NCBI GenBank assembly: GCA_022496805.1
Contig: CM040106.1
Location: 5,518,001 to 5,582,000, forward strand
Origin: Pohlia nutans
Lineage: Eukaryota; Streptophyta; Bryopsida; Bryales; Mniaceae
DNA length: 64,000 bases
Direction: 5' to 3'
Positions 23,115 through 34,918 of the stretch are shown in pieces. The notes beneath the pieces were generated by a model, which worked only from the letters and a program-made list of their open reading frames with translations, searched no databases and was not told the origin of the DNA. Every line of letters starts with the position of its first letter. Positions within the stretch are counted from its first letter, which is position 1. Position numbers and translations under genes: made by a program.

Positions 23115-24046
23115 ATATTTCACGCTTTAATCCTTCTTTGCTTTTTAGACAAAGACATTTAGCTTTGAAGCGTGGGAGATGGTTGTTCAAAAGACAACGT
23201 TTTCCTGAGTCTGTATCTCTGCTAATCTGCGATGTCCTTTGCTGTGTACTAATCCATAAATCATGCTAATTCTTGGTATTCGGGATGCAAATTTGAATGA
23301 TGCTCTTTACCTTGCTGGATGAAACCTTTGGTTTGTATACGGCAGTAAAGAAGAGACTTTTTGCCTGTATTTTGATATGTTTGAGCGTGTGAAGTATATT
23401 TTGTACAGCCTCCGTTGTAATGTCCAGACGATCAAGATATAATTTGAGAGTTCATTTGGATTATCATAAATCTAATCTACGTAGCATTATCTATTGTATT
23501 CTTCACGGCCTTACAATGTGATTTCATGTTTTTTAAAGCTGAATTCCAATATTAGCTTTGCGATTCAAATTAAATAATTTAGAGGTTATGAACGACTCAT
23601 CACTTTTTGAGCCCAATATAAAGACGGTGCTATTAATTACTAGTTTTCCTATGTCACCGGTGTTAACCCATGTACCCATGGATTAGTACAATAAAGACTG
23701 CTAGGAATTGAAACGTTTAGTGCCTTTGTTTTATTAGTTCGTATCCACATAAAAATTTAATTCATGTGCTCTTTTGTTACGCCTTGCTCTCTCTTAGCTT
23801 TTGTTTGAAGATCACTACTATATCAAGACTTGACATGTATTCTCACTGGAGATGTTGTGTTTGTGCTTCTAATTGATTTGATGCATAGTTTTAGGAAAAT
23901 GAGACACTCGGCAATGTTAGGCTAGAAGTAAGAAAATAAAAATGGTATAATCACATGGCGTTGTCTCAATCTTCTATATATTTGTTGTAAATTTTTAAAC
24001 AAGTTTTGAAATTGAAGTAATATAAACATACACAACTAGGAGGAAC
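23115..24046. other. AT-rich non-coding sequence, possible intron
   Basis: No gene or RNA is recognised. If 21368-22621 is the first exon of the piggyBac-containing gene, this stretch is intronic. Confidence 0.35.
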
Positions 24047-24269
24047 ATGGCCTCATATGGATACCAGGTTTGCTCGTCTCACATAGTGTGACTTATGTCT
24101 AACTCATTTTATGTGTGCTAAGAGTTTCATCTTTAGCACCATATATATAGTTGCAGCCATGGTGCCTCTAACACCTTCTAATTTTTGTAATTTTTAATGT
24201 TTTTTCTTACCAAAAATATATTTTTAGACAATCACACTATTTTTGGAGGGAGTACCCATATCAGACCAT
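24047..24269. mobile_element. MITE, 223 bp, copy 1 of 2
   Basis: Ends are imperfect inverted repeats: ATGGCCTCATATGGATAC on the left and, reversed, ATGGTCTGATATGGGTAC on the right. The whole unit matches 29606-29833 in the same orientation, including GTCTCACATAGTGTG and CTAATTTTTGTAATTTTT segments. No coding content. Confidence 0.7.
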
Positions 24270-24788
24270 CACCCAGGAGTATAAGATAATATATGTTATA
24301 TTAGAATAGCATATTGCTTGTAAAACTAAATTCATATTGGTTTCCTTTTTAGAAATTAAATGATACTACCATACTTGCGTATAACCTATCTTATGTTTTA
24401 GCAGAGGTTGAACCTAATCTTCCTACCGCAAAGAAGCGATGTCCAAGACAACAAAAAGTTCAAAGTCATGTTGGAGATGGGGCTGAGGGGGAATCCATCC
24501 AGTGCAAGCCAGCTTCACTATTGCATGCTCCACGGGAGAGGCAAACCGAGCCATCTTTTAGAGGTCTTAAAAAGCAAGCAGTCAAGAAGAATAAGATCAT
24601 CCCCGAAGATACCGAAGAAGTGCCAATTAATACATTGAGGGATCCTAAGGATTTCACGTCTTTACAACGACAATCTTGCGCAGCTATACGAGGATTGATG
24701 GATCGGAAATTGAGACGTTGCTGGTTTGACCGTCAAATGGAAAGTCCATGTTTTGAGCTTTCTGGCAATAGTCTCCGCATTATACGTG

Positions 24789-24913
24789 GTAAGAATCTGG
24801 TGTCACCATTTTGTAGACCATGTGAAATCCAAACATGTGATGTACATAATTTCATTGTATGCATATTATATATATTTTGATTTTACAATTGGAAACTGTG
24901 ATTGATATTGCAG
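24789..24913 (+). other. Intron in the piggyBac-like gene
   Basis: It begins GTAAGAATC and ends GATATTGCAG. Joining the flanks gives an uninterrupted RG-VDYDSED reading across the junction (phase 1), so the splice signals and coding phase agree. Confidence 0.7.
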
Positions 24914-26817
24914 GTGTAGACTATGATTCTGAAGACATTCAGGGCATAGGTGAATGAGCAATAAAGTTCACAAGGATAAGGAGTGATGGAAGAAGCCCTT
25001 TCTATCAAAGCCATTTCCATAGAAGGCAGCATGCAAGCATTTAGATGCCAATTGGAGAAAACACATGCGTAGACAACACCTTTCCGGGATGTCATGATCG
25101 AAAAACAGAGCTCCTAGCGTGCTTCGACGATGACTCCCCGATCAACTTCATTGACATAGAGGAGGAAGGTAATATCAAACTCCGCAAAATTATGGTGAAG
25201 GTGATGTTTTTAGAGTGGGGAGGGGAAAGCATCTCAAATCCGTGTCAATTTGCATATGGGTATGTCCAAGAGCTGGTTGTGGATAGAAGGAACAATATGT
25301 CATGTTTATCAGTTGACTTCGGGGCTTATTTGGGAATTCAACTTGTCCCTGTCAGCGATTGTTTTCCATGGTAACGCCCATGTGTGACAGCAGAGGAGGA
25401 TGCAGCTATCATGGTAGTAATATCATGTGCAACTGCAGATGTATATACTGTGGCTGATGTGCTAGGAATTCCAACTCAATGTCCTTCTGGAAGAGACGAT
25501 GTAGTAGAAGCTGCTTTTTCCGTGTATAATGAGATACATTCAAAGCCTTCTTCGGAGATGGTGGAGGATGTACCTCATTGGACCAAAGACGTTGCAATTC
25601 AGTGGGCCAAAGAAAAGGAAGACTACAGCAGCGATGTCCAAGAGATCCTATCCTCTACGACAAAAAAAACGTGATTTCATGCTTTTTGCCTCATAGTAAT
25701 GCAGGAGTTGCTGCCATTGATGATGACAGGCTTTTTAGAGACCTTGTCGGTGATAGTGACTCGGAATTGGATCCCAATTGGATTCCAAGCACTGATGTGG
25801 GAGGCAACAGTGGACATGGAAGTGTTGGTGTTGACGGATTATCTTCTGGAGAATCAGAGCCGGACCTTGATGATTGCTCACATGTACTTTTGGAACAATT
25901 TGGGCAATATGCAATGGGACCTCGAACAAAAAAGGATAGCACATTTGAGGAGCGGTTTGCGCGCAGATGCAAATTGGCATGCCAAGTCGTGGAACCTTAT
26001 GCCACGTCATGATTTTGTTGGCCCCACACCTGGTGCAAAGCACGATTATGGGGGGCTATTGTTGAGTCCTCTAGAGTGTTGCTTGACGCTCTGGAATGAC
26101 AAGATACAACAAAGGATTGTTCGGGAATCAAACAATTACGCACTATAGAATGATCCAGCAACAAGGGAAATGAAAGGAGGATCAGTGATTCAGAAAAAAA
26201 TTACAAGGCACGAATTCTGCCAATTTACTGGCATTTGCGCATTTCTGGCAATTTGTGAGCAGCCAAGTGTAGGAGATTATTGGTGTGTGCAGGCCGAGGC
26301 TCTGCACGGCGAAGTTGTGGCAAAGACAATGACTTGAAATCACTTTCTGTCCATCCTAAGACTCCTTCACATTGTGCCAAAGAAATAAGTGACCCATATA
26401 TGATCGAAGTGATCCTAGATACGATCCAATTGTGCATGTGCGTTGGCTACTGGACACGTTTGTGAAGAATTATCAGGATGCATGGAACGCATCAAAATTC
26501 TTGTGCGTAAATGAAATGATGGTGGCGTACAATGGCCGATATTGCAGCTTCAAGCAGTACATGCCACTCAAGCCAGTTTCTCATGGTATAAAAGTATGGT
26601 GCCTTGCATGTTCAGAGACCAAGTTTGTTTTGAACCTGGAGGTTTATGTGGGCTCTGACAATGAAACAATTATTGGTCTTCCACAACATGCATGTCGGTC
26701 AGGTGCAGGAGTGGTTACTCGTTTGACGACCGGGTAGGAGGATTGGTGGCACACAATTGTTATAAATAATTTTTTTTCATCATCTATGTTGTTCGAGGAC
26801 TTATTGCGAAGAGGATT

Positions 26818-27134
26818 CATTAGGAGAGATTTGGGGTCCCAAAAGGTCCTTGTAAGACAACCCGTAGTAGGTGAATCGGCTGCCCAAGTACCCCTCTTTA
26901 TGTAAACCCATTGGTGCAGGTCGTTGCCCGCTGACAGCGTCGGAAGCCGCAGTGCTAGCAGTGGTGGCAATGTTCACAGTGCTGGCAGCGTCGACTGGCT
27001 CGACTCACGGAATTGCACTGCTGGCACCACGGTGGCACTATTGATGCCACCGTGTAAAGCGCACGGTTTTGCCTCAAATTTTCAGCACGTGCCAAAGGCA
27101 GAGGCCCCTTTGTGACCCCAGATTTCTCCTAATG
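26818..27134. mobile_element. MITE, 317 bp, inside the transposase core
   Basis: Ends are inverted repeats CATTAGGAGAGATTTGGGG and, reversed, CATTAGGAGAAATCTGGGG, continuing with GTC.CAAA. It interrupts the piggyBac core between the second catalytic position (INNFF...LLRRGF) and the RLVRDES segment. Its interior has GCTGGCA/TGCCAGC-type repeats. The same ends bound 33437-34081. Target duplication is unclear. Confidence 0.8.
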
Positions 27135-28205
27135 CTACGCTATTGGCACGGTTGGTCAGGGACGAATCGGATTTCCAAGCAGCCTCAACTTTCCGACGAA
27201 AGGCGTGAGAGGGTCTCTAGAAGTTCAAATGCATTGTGAGAGGCAAATGGTAGCCATTCATCGGTGCGACACAGAGGTGTGCACTTCCTCTCTTCTCAAA
27301 CAGACTCTTTTCAAATAGGGGGCATGGTTGTTACCCGAAATTCCGGTGGAAAATCTGTATTAGTCCCCACTTCACCTATTCAAGATGTTTATTCTAAGGG
27401 TATGCGCGGCGTGGACACTGAGGATTAGTTGGGAGTTTTTTATAACACTCAAGTTTAGACCATAAAATGGTGGCATCGCCCTTATGTTTTTGCCTTGAAT
27501 ACGACTCTCACTAATGCGTACCTCATGTACAAGCACAATTGCTTGAAGTATGGACTCGTACCAATGGATCATTGTGACTTCCAATTAGAAGTCACTCATG
27601 CCCTTATGGGATGTCCTCTACCAGCAGACTTTGGGAAGCGCGTTTCTGCATCAGGTGGCAATAGTACTGGATCAAGACGAAGAAATAATTCTTAGCTCCT
27701 ATCCATTGTATCTACCGCCAGAGCATCCGATGATGCGATTCTTTCCTCCCATTTTGAACATGGAGATCGTTTGAAAGAATTAGTTCTTTCACAAGAGTCT
27801 GTGAACACAACCCCAAACTTTGTGGCTGAAATTGAAGAGACGTCACCTTCTGTACGTAAGGTCATTCTGCAACCACCAAATGCCGCTACTAATGTGCCTG
27901 GACATGCACATGTTCGAAGAAGGCGCCCAAACACGCTCCCAGAGGCCATGAATCATGTTGTGCACCTTTGGCATAGATGGACTGCTCACTACAGTGCGAA
28001 AGGAGATAAAAAGAGGCGATGTCTAAACTGCATAAAAAGGACAAAGTGGATGTGCATTAGATGCGGGAGGGCCACAATGTGTCCCGTAGAGTGTTTCGTG
28101 TCTGTACACACAAGCATTCTGCGTTGACAATTAAAATTCTCATTTTGCAGAATGGACGGAGCTTAAGAAGTTGAAAGGATTTCCACAAATGTTGAAGCAG
28201 TGGAG

Positions 28206-28355
28206 GTAGTTACATTCTCTGATCCTTTCTAATTTGCATTCTTCTTATGCTATTACATGAGCTGTAATATGTCATACTCTTTTAGAATTTACGCTGCAAC
28301 TAAAAGGCTCAAAGAACCAACACTTTGCAATGACATGATTGTTTATTATTTGCAG
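28206..28355 (+). other. Intron in the 3' part of the piggyBac-like gene
   Basis: The donor is GTAGTTAC after CAGTGGAG, and the acceptor is ATTTGCAG before ACAGAAAGC. Joining gives LKQWR-QKARAAKAFENARR in one frame, a basic helix-prone tail that ends at a TAA near 28470. Confidence 0.6.
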
Positions 28356-28718
28356 ACAGAAAGCTAGAGCTGCGAAAGCATTCGAGAATGCACGGAGAAC
28401 TGATGCTGTGGCCTTTAGCATTCCTCGATTGTATTCAATTTCGAAGACGCCTATGCCTACAAAGCGATAAGGAGAAACATAACCGGCGTCAAGACCTCTC
28501 GAAGTAGAGTCGCGGAGCACCTGCGATAATATAATACGTTTGCTTATTATGTGTGACTGTGTGTTGTAGGAAGTACATTGAATGTTCTAGATAGATATGA
28601 ACTCCGGTCTTCTTTCGAGGCCAGCGTGAATAAAGTGTATGTTCGTCTGGACAATGAGCCAGTGTCCACCGGAAAAAGGGCCATTGGTGCAAGACTACTC
28701 GCCTCATTCGAGAATTGA

Positions 28719-29605
28719 ATGTACTACATATTATGGAAAGTTTTGTGTAGTCGTTGGTATATAACAAGTACTCAATGTCAGTTTTGGTATTCAATTGCAC
28801 AGATCTTCATACTTTCATTGATATAACTTCGTGTATGCATATGTGGTTTTTAATGACTTGAAATTTTACTTTCTGAAGATCTACTATTGTCATTTGCATG
28901 TTGGAAGTGTCCAAGAGGTGGTTCATCTTTTCTGCTTGGTAAGGATTACATACAACGGGACCACTTACAAATGTGTCTTGAATTATTGTTATCATGCTTG
29001 CATTACAAAGAACCAATGATTATTTGTACGATGGTATATGGTCATTGCATTTTACAAGTGGGCGCTAATAAGAAAGTGGCAGCTACAAATTTCAACCATA
29101 GGAGCGGTCGTTTTCATAGAGTTTTATTCCTCACCATTGACAACAAGGTATATGATAACACCAGATATAACACTAGTTACATCGATACATTGGGCTTTTT
29201 AGATACGAATTTTCTTTACTCACTTGTGATTCTTGATTTTCATAAAACACTTTGTCCAGATGGTGCCTTGGAGGTAGTGGGAATCCAATGGAGGTTCCAA
29301 TTTTTGAATTCGGCAATTGAATCTAGTGGAACTTGCAAGATCAGAGAGGTAATCCAACAAAGTTTGGAATCTATTTTTTAAAGTAACTTTAAAAACGTTA
29401 TACATAGTTGTTTAATGACAATGATCTGGAGCAAAAGGGGAATGGTTGGAGGAGGCCGTTGTGATGAACAAGATGCTCTCCAATGTATGGGAAGTAACTT
29501 ATTGCAATGGTTTGTAAGGATTTTTCATGCTGTCAAATGTAAGTTGGCTTTCGTTTGATGGTGTATGATTAAATCGGGTATGTCCTAAGAGACGTCTCAC
29601 GAGGA
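28719..29605. other. Non-coding or unassigned
   Basis: An open frame of 164 codons at 28887-29381 has no recognisable motif and biased composition; I do not call it a gene. The rest is AT-rich. Confidence 0.35.
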
Positions 29606-29833
29606 ATGGCTTGATATGGGTATCACTTTTTCACGTCTCACATAGTGTGGCTAACCTTATGTTTAACTCATTTTATATGTGCGAGAAATTCCGTCTTTAA
29701 CGCCACGTATATAGTTGCATTCACGGTGTCTATAACACCCTATAATTTTTGTAATTTTTCATTGTTTTTTTTCATACCAAAAAGATGTTTCTCAAAAATC
29801 ACAGTATTTTTGGAGGTACCCATATTAGGCCAT
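29606..29833. mobile_element. MITE, 228 bp, copy 2 of 2
   Basis: It matches 24047-24269 in direct orientation. Ends are ATGGCTTGATATGGGTA and, reversed, ATGGCCTAATATGGGTA. The two copies bracket the recognisable transposase exons at a distance of 5.3 kb. Confidence 0.7.
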
Positions 29834-31141
29834 CACCCTGGGCACGGAAAACAATGCATTGATAAAAGAATGAACGTTCTTTTTGTTCCACTTTATTTTT
29901 TAAATTTCTATATTTAATCTGAAATATATCTAACTAGTATGATATTTTGGATTCTACGAAGAGTTGGACCGTATAAGGAGGCAAGACTTGCGTCGGGTGC
30001 CAACTACGCACTTAGTATCACTAGCTAGTCAGTCCCCCAGGACACATTTGAGGTGCTCAATTTTTGTTTCTTTGCGAGGGCTAGCTCTGACCTGGACTGG
30101 AAGACCATCCAAAGTAATGTAACGCCAACTGAAGTAGTTTTATAGAATGGTAGAACTTGACAGAGTAAAAAGTAGAGCCTTTATGGTGCATTCTGTGGAT
30201 AATGGACAGTTTATGGTTAGTGCTGGCACTGACGGGTGGCATTTGTTTTGGGCAGTTTCAAATGAGGAACGATCAGCTGTGCAAGGTAGTCGCTCAAGAA
30301 CTTTAAGGCCAAAATTGATGGCGTATACCGTGTGAGCATGTGGGTGGTTGAATCAAAGATCTTGCTGGAATAATTCGTCTCACAGTAAGTAATTTGCATG
30401 CATTACAGTCTCTTGATATTCAATCTGCATTAATTGTTAAACCATGACATGTCATACTAGTTGACTTCAAGATATTTTAATTGCATTGGTGCAGTTTTGT
30501 ATTTATATTTCTTTTTGTACCGTCCTGTGTTTGTTTGAACAAGAGCTTTTGGAAAGTCATTAACGAAAGTTCTTATCGAACCTCAAGATTTTGGACGATC
30601 TGCCAGTTGCTGAAGTCTGGTTAAGGCACGTTAATAAGCTTTATGAACGAGGCTTCGTTGTTGGGTTGAAGGAAAATTTTTCTTAGGTGTGCACCTTCTC
30701 TTGTGCATTTTTCATGGGGTTATTTCGTTTTTTAGAGCTTTGCCTCTTTCTATAGATTATTCTTCTGTAAAAACCATTTTCAATTATGCTTTCCCATTTT
30801 TTCAGGGTAAGACAGAAAGGTACTTGGTCAACAATCACATTGAACTCAACGTGCTTTACCATCTTTTGGCTGATGGAAAGTCTTGAATTATTGTGGGATT
30901 TGAAGTGAAACCACACACTCAGCCTGCGCGCAAAGGAGACAACAACCTGGGAATGGCAGTGGTTGCAGTTAATGAACAAGAGCAATATTGTTGTAGTTTA
31001 GACTCATGGGATTTCATCAAAGCTTTCTTGCATCTTGATTTCCAAATAAGAAGGTTTTGCAACTTTCTCTAGTTTAAATTTTTGTCTCTTTTGTTAGATA
31101 TTAAGCATGTAAAAGTCCCGTCTAGTCACTAGTGGTGTATA
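29834..31141. other. Unassigned intergenic sequence
   Basis: A plus-strand open frame at 30147-30335 (MVELDRVKSRAF...) looks protein-like but has no known motif and no supporting context. Nothing else is recognisable. Confidence 0.35.
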
Positions 31142-31275
31142 GTGAGTGGCCCATAAACCAACACTTTAAGCTTTTCACACAAATCTAATATCGGTATAGA
31201 ATTTTGAAATTGTCAAAGAACACGTATTGAAGATATCGTTGGTTTATAGTACACGTTGGTTATTGGGTCGTTCAC
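31142..31275. mobile_element. Possible short MITE, 134 bp
   Basis: The ends GTGAGTGGCCCATAAACCAAC and, reversed, GTGAACGACCCAATAACCAAC are inverted repeats with several mismatches. No clear target duplication is visible, so this is tentative. Confidence 0.35.
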
Positions 31276-33129
31276 CTTAACTTCCATTTGGATGTCGGAG
31301 AAGAGTGGGATTAAATCTAATATGTGGAGTTGCACCTAGTGATCTGCAGTTGTTTTTGTAGCTGTGGATCAACTGCTTACCATGTCAGCTGACCCGGAAG
31401 AGAGCTCTACAGTAGTTGAGCTGATCAGAAATTGGCGCAATGCGACCACCTTCTAGACCACTGCACTGTAGAGTTCTCAATGGAGCAAGTCTGACGGAGG
31501 TGGATGAGGAGTTGTGGGAAGGGTGCTATTGAGTTCATCATTGATGCACACTTGGTTGCACCTGCTGGATGTTCAACAGAGAGATGGGACAAGTGTTAGA
31601 AGCAGGGAGAGAAAGAAAGGAATAGAAGGAAATGGGGCGGAACTAGTACGGGACTGTAGCAGTTTTTGTATTTTGCAGTATATCTCATGTTACACATTGC
31701 CAAAGTTGATTTTTTTTGGATTTTTGTGTGCACCTGATTGTTGGAATGAGGTGCAAACAATCTGATTGTGCTCCAATCAAATTATTAAGCACAATTTCGA
31801 TGTATACATAGAGCCTGTGAACCGTATACTAGGGTGTCACGGCAGTTTTAGAATTCATCAAAAAATGTAGGATTGCCGAAATGAAACGGCCATATATGTC
31901 AATCCCAAGAGCACGAGATAGGTAATCATTGAATTGAAATCCTAAAAAATCATGAAATGATTTAGAAGTCACCATGTGGGCTTAAACTGAGCACTCCAGT
32001 AATCGAAGCAACCTGAACCAAAATATACGGTACCATCTAGGTCTATAATATACCAATCCACAAGGCCGATTCAAAAAAATTCTTCTCACACAAGTTGATC
32101 GCATAGTTGTTTACCAATCAAACCAGTTGGATTATGAATGTTGCTCTCTTGTTACTCGGTAATCAAGATCCAAAAAAAACGGTCTGCAAAAGACCCAGTA
32201 TCCTTAAACTGTCGCGGGAGGTAAAGGGTTGAGACTCAATTGCGCATTCAAAGTTGATAGCAACATTTACAAATGCAAAGTTGTGATGAAAGCAAGGAAA
32301 ATTATCTTTTTAAATCCTCCCTTATAAAACTCTTACACAAAACTTATCAACTAGACAGATCATTCTTAATTACTCCAACCAACTTGGAAATATCTAAGTA
32401 ACACGGAAAAACCCGACTGACTCGGAAAAACTTAATCAACTTGGAAAAACCCAACTAATTCATTAATTAAAATGGAATGCAAACTTGCTAGTATACCATT
32501 ATTAGAAAATTGTGACCAACTCAACTAGAAAATCAACTAATTTTATTTTGTTTGGAGCACTACAATGACTAATTTCACTGATTTTTAATATTTTTTGTAC
32601 AAATCAACCAATTGGTTCCTACTTTCTATTAATTTGAAAAGTGCAATGACCAAATCAAGATTTTTTTTGCAAATCTAGAATAATTTTGGAATCTTTTAAA
32701 GATCTGTTGAAAATTTCTAGAAATCATTGAAATCTTTTGCAATTTATGGACTCAATTTCATAAGATTAATTATAAGATTTTGGGTTTTTTGAAGGTGTTT
32801 AGGGTTTAGGATTAAGGGTTTAGAATTTGCAAGCATTTTCAAATTAAATTGCCTCTTTCTAAGGTATTAGAAGATTGCACAAGGCTTATATATAAGTACA
32901 AGGAGTCTGTAGAAAGAGATAATTTTTGCTCAAGAGCTTTCCTCCTTAAAAGGTGTACACTAGGAGTTGTGCATGACAAGTCATATGGAATAATCCATCA
33001 CTACATCGCTCTAAAAATAGCCGATGTCCTCACCCCTCTCCTATACACTATTTGTTTCTAGCCAAACTCCTTTTGGCTTCTAATAACACTATTCTACATC
33101 AGCAACTTTAACACTCCCTCTTTGTGCAG
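31276..33129. other. AT-rich intergenic sequence
   Basis: No gene recognised. Around 32793-32823 there are two or three degenerate plant telomere-type units (GTTTAGG, GGGTTTAG), too few to call an interstitial telomere. Repeated 'CTYGGAAAAAC' words at 32390-32455 form a short irregular repeat. Confidence 0.4.
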
Positions 33130-34402
33130 AGCCAAGGATTTCAAGTCCAAATGCTATCACTAGTCGTTTGTGTTGATCTTATACAAGGTTGTTTGTAAAC
33201 ACAGCCGCCACGATGAGCTCCGTTGGACAATGCTCTATACATGTAACTTCCATCTTCAACTTCTTTTGAATGAAGTAATATTGCACATCAATGTGTTTCA
33301 TGTGTGATTGATGTGTTTGGTTCTTTGTAAGTGAAGCACTTCTTTGGTTGTCATACATGATCGTTGTAGCCCCTCTTTGTATACAACCCACATTTGCCAT
33401 TAGTTGTTTCAATCAAATGGCCTCTTTTGTGCCAAACATTAGGAAAAATCTGGGGTCTCCAAAAGGCCCTTAGGTTTCTCATGTCCCATAGATTTTGGGG
33501 TATGCCTATAAGTTTTTGAGACTGGCACCAATGGTGCCACAATGCTGCCAGCACTGCGCAGAGAGTGGGTCGACCCAATCATTGTGAGGAAAGACGTGTA
33601 GGCCTTGAGAGACATTATCGGGGCTAACAAGAATGGACTTGCGGGGACAAACTCCAAGTACATCTGAATGCTGGCAGGAGCATTAGCAATTAAAGTTTAT
33701 GCTTTAGTTCTAGCAAACTTATTGTTGTGCCAGCAAAGTTATCGTAATGTCAGCAAATTTGTTTCCCAAGTTCAATTCAGAGTGGAATAACAAGAATCTA
33801 ATCTTCCACTTAGTAACTCACTCTGCAAAGATCCATTATTGCTGGTATATAGCAGTAAATACAATGAAAGGTTTTTTTGCCAAACAACGTCAACACTTCA
33901 GTGCGAACAAGGCCCCTTATTGTTCACGCAAATTGTTGCCAGTAGTATCAATTTACACAATCAGCAGTGCGGCCAATGACAGGAACTCACATTTCTAAAA
34001 TTAGAGGGGCGTTTGTGTAGACAAATCAACTACCCCGGCAATTGTACAAGGTCTTTTGGAGATTTCAAATTTCCCCTACTGGCTTGTTGCCATGTACTCC
34101 ATCTTCATCGTAGACGTGGCTGTGCTTTGTTGTTGCTTTCTATTCCATGAAATTTCAACCGATCTAACTTTTTGAACATGTAGCCTATAGTAGATTATTA
34201 TTTGTCCATGTCTCTCGTGTATTCTATTGCAACAGCCATCAACACAATGTCAAAGACCTAAGACATAGTTTTACATCAATTGTCTTTTTTAACTAGTGCG
34301 TGATCACCTATACCGCCATCGATAGCTTTCAGCTTGATCTAGCCATGTGGTGACTCACCACACTAAATGGATACGAAAGGTCCGGCCATGTTGCAATGAT
34401 CG
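33130..34402 (-). pseudogene. Ty1/copia RT-RNase H remnant, split by a MITE
   Basis: Downstream of the MITE on the minus strand (33437 down to 33170) the frame reads KEAI(stop)LKQLMANVGC, MYDNQRSASLTKN, MKHIDVQYYFIQKKL and a CPTELIVAAVFTNNL end. This is the classic copia RNase H C-terminus (DNQSA.., KHID..YHF, TDIFTK). Upstream of the MITE (34130 to 34081) is TSTMKMEYMATS, equivalent to STTEAEYMA. Further up (about 34360) is PDLSYPFSVVSHHMA, matching the end of copia RT (RPDI..AV). Numerous stops are present. The remnant ends abruptly at 34403 where the 5' LTR of copy B2 begins. Confidence 0.8.
33437..34081. mobile_element. TIR element, 645 bp, inside copia RNase H
   Basis: The left end CATTAGGAAAAATCTGGGGT and, reversed, the right end CAGTAGGGGAAATTTGAAAT continue with matching TCTCCAAAAG.CC. 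The ends belong to the same family as the 317-bp MITE at 26818-27134. The interior is non-coding and includes several TGCCAGCA/TGCTGGCA words. Its removal brings the two copia RNase H halves together. Confidence 0.65.
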
Positions 34403-34820
34403 TGTTAACAATAAATTAGGAACTACCAATAGGTCTACCGATTTGAGTTTTACACAAGTAATTTTCCAAGTTACCATAGCAGGTAGATCTAGGAAATACT
34501 TTTTTACCAATTGACCTAACTGTTAGATCTCGTTGTACTGTTGTAAAAAAACAATGGAGCCAAACTCATTGGCACGTCACATTTTTCAAAATACATGGTT
34601 CCTTTGTCAAGTTTCTTTCTCCTTCTCTGTTTTCCTTGCTTATCGAGTAGTCCTAATTGAGGATTCTAATTGTTATTTGGTTCTTAGTTCCCTGATTTGT
34701 GACTCCCGAGCTAGCCTCGGTACTGTCTACCCGCAATTCTCCCTAAATTCCTTCTCCTCGGTAGCTGATATTTCCTCCGGTAGTGATTACCGATTAGTCA
34801 TTTACAAGGAGGAGCTACCA
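34403..34820 (+). repeat. 5' LTR of gypsy copy B2
   Basis: This 418-bp LTR starts TGTTAACA and ends GAGCTACCA, matching the 409-bp LTR of B1 throughout. The TATA box of B1 is degraded here to a run of A. It differs strongly from the 3' LTR of the same element (from 63455). Confidence 0.85.
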
Positions 34821-34822
34821 TT

Positions 34823-34838
34823 TGGCGACCATCTAGTG
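34823..34838 (+). promoter_or_regulatory. Primer binding site candidate, copy B2
   Basis: TGGCGACCATCTAG begins two bases after the LTR end, the usual distance for a tRNA primer site. Family A has TGGTGACCATGC at the same place. Plant gypsy elements of the Ogre/Tat type use similar TGGCGAC primers; the tRNA here is not identified. Confidence 0.55.
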
Positions 34839-34918
34839 TTTCGAATTCTAGAAAACTTCTCCCCTCCTACCGACAGATCAACCAATCCCGGTAATCTATG
34901 GTATTTAGAGATCGAATG

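Larger units (their letters stand above)
24405..28718 (+). pseudogene. piggyBac-like transposase gene, multi-exon, inactivated
   Basis: A cut-and-paste transposase of the piggyBac type (target TTAA, DDD catalysis). Exon 1 (24405-24788) ends at a good GTAAGA donor. The intron (24789-24913) ends TTGCAG, and splicing keeps the frame. An N-terminal part of about 250 codons (25045-25674) contains CFDDDSPINFIDIEEEG and SISNPCQFAYGYVQELVVD, a domain I cannot name. The core follows: DFVGPTPGAKHDYGG, then LHGEVVAK, then CVNEMMVAYNGR..SFKQYMPLKP..GIKVW (26500-26610), INNFFSS (26765), GVDTED (27400), KWWHRPYVFALN..NAYLMY, and a cysteine-rich C-terminal finger at 28015-28095 (CLNC, CIRCG, MCPVEC). Two of the three catalytic Asp positions read Asn (VNE, INN). 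Nonsense codons, frameshifts and an inserted MITE (26818-27134) break it. Two further coding blocks follow introns at 28151-28205 and 28356-28470, perhaps a third at 28570-28718. Confidence 0.85.

Noticed and set aside
28887..29381. 164-codon plus-strand gene
   Set aside because: No recognisable motif, no splice or promoter context, and an overlapping open frame on the same strand. It is probably a chance frame.
32793..32823. Interstitial telomere array
   Set aside because: Only two or three degenerate TTTAGGG-type units occur in AT-rich DNA; this can arise by chance.
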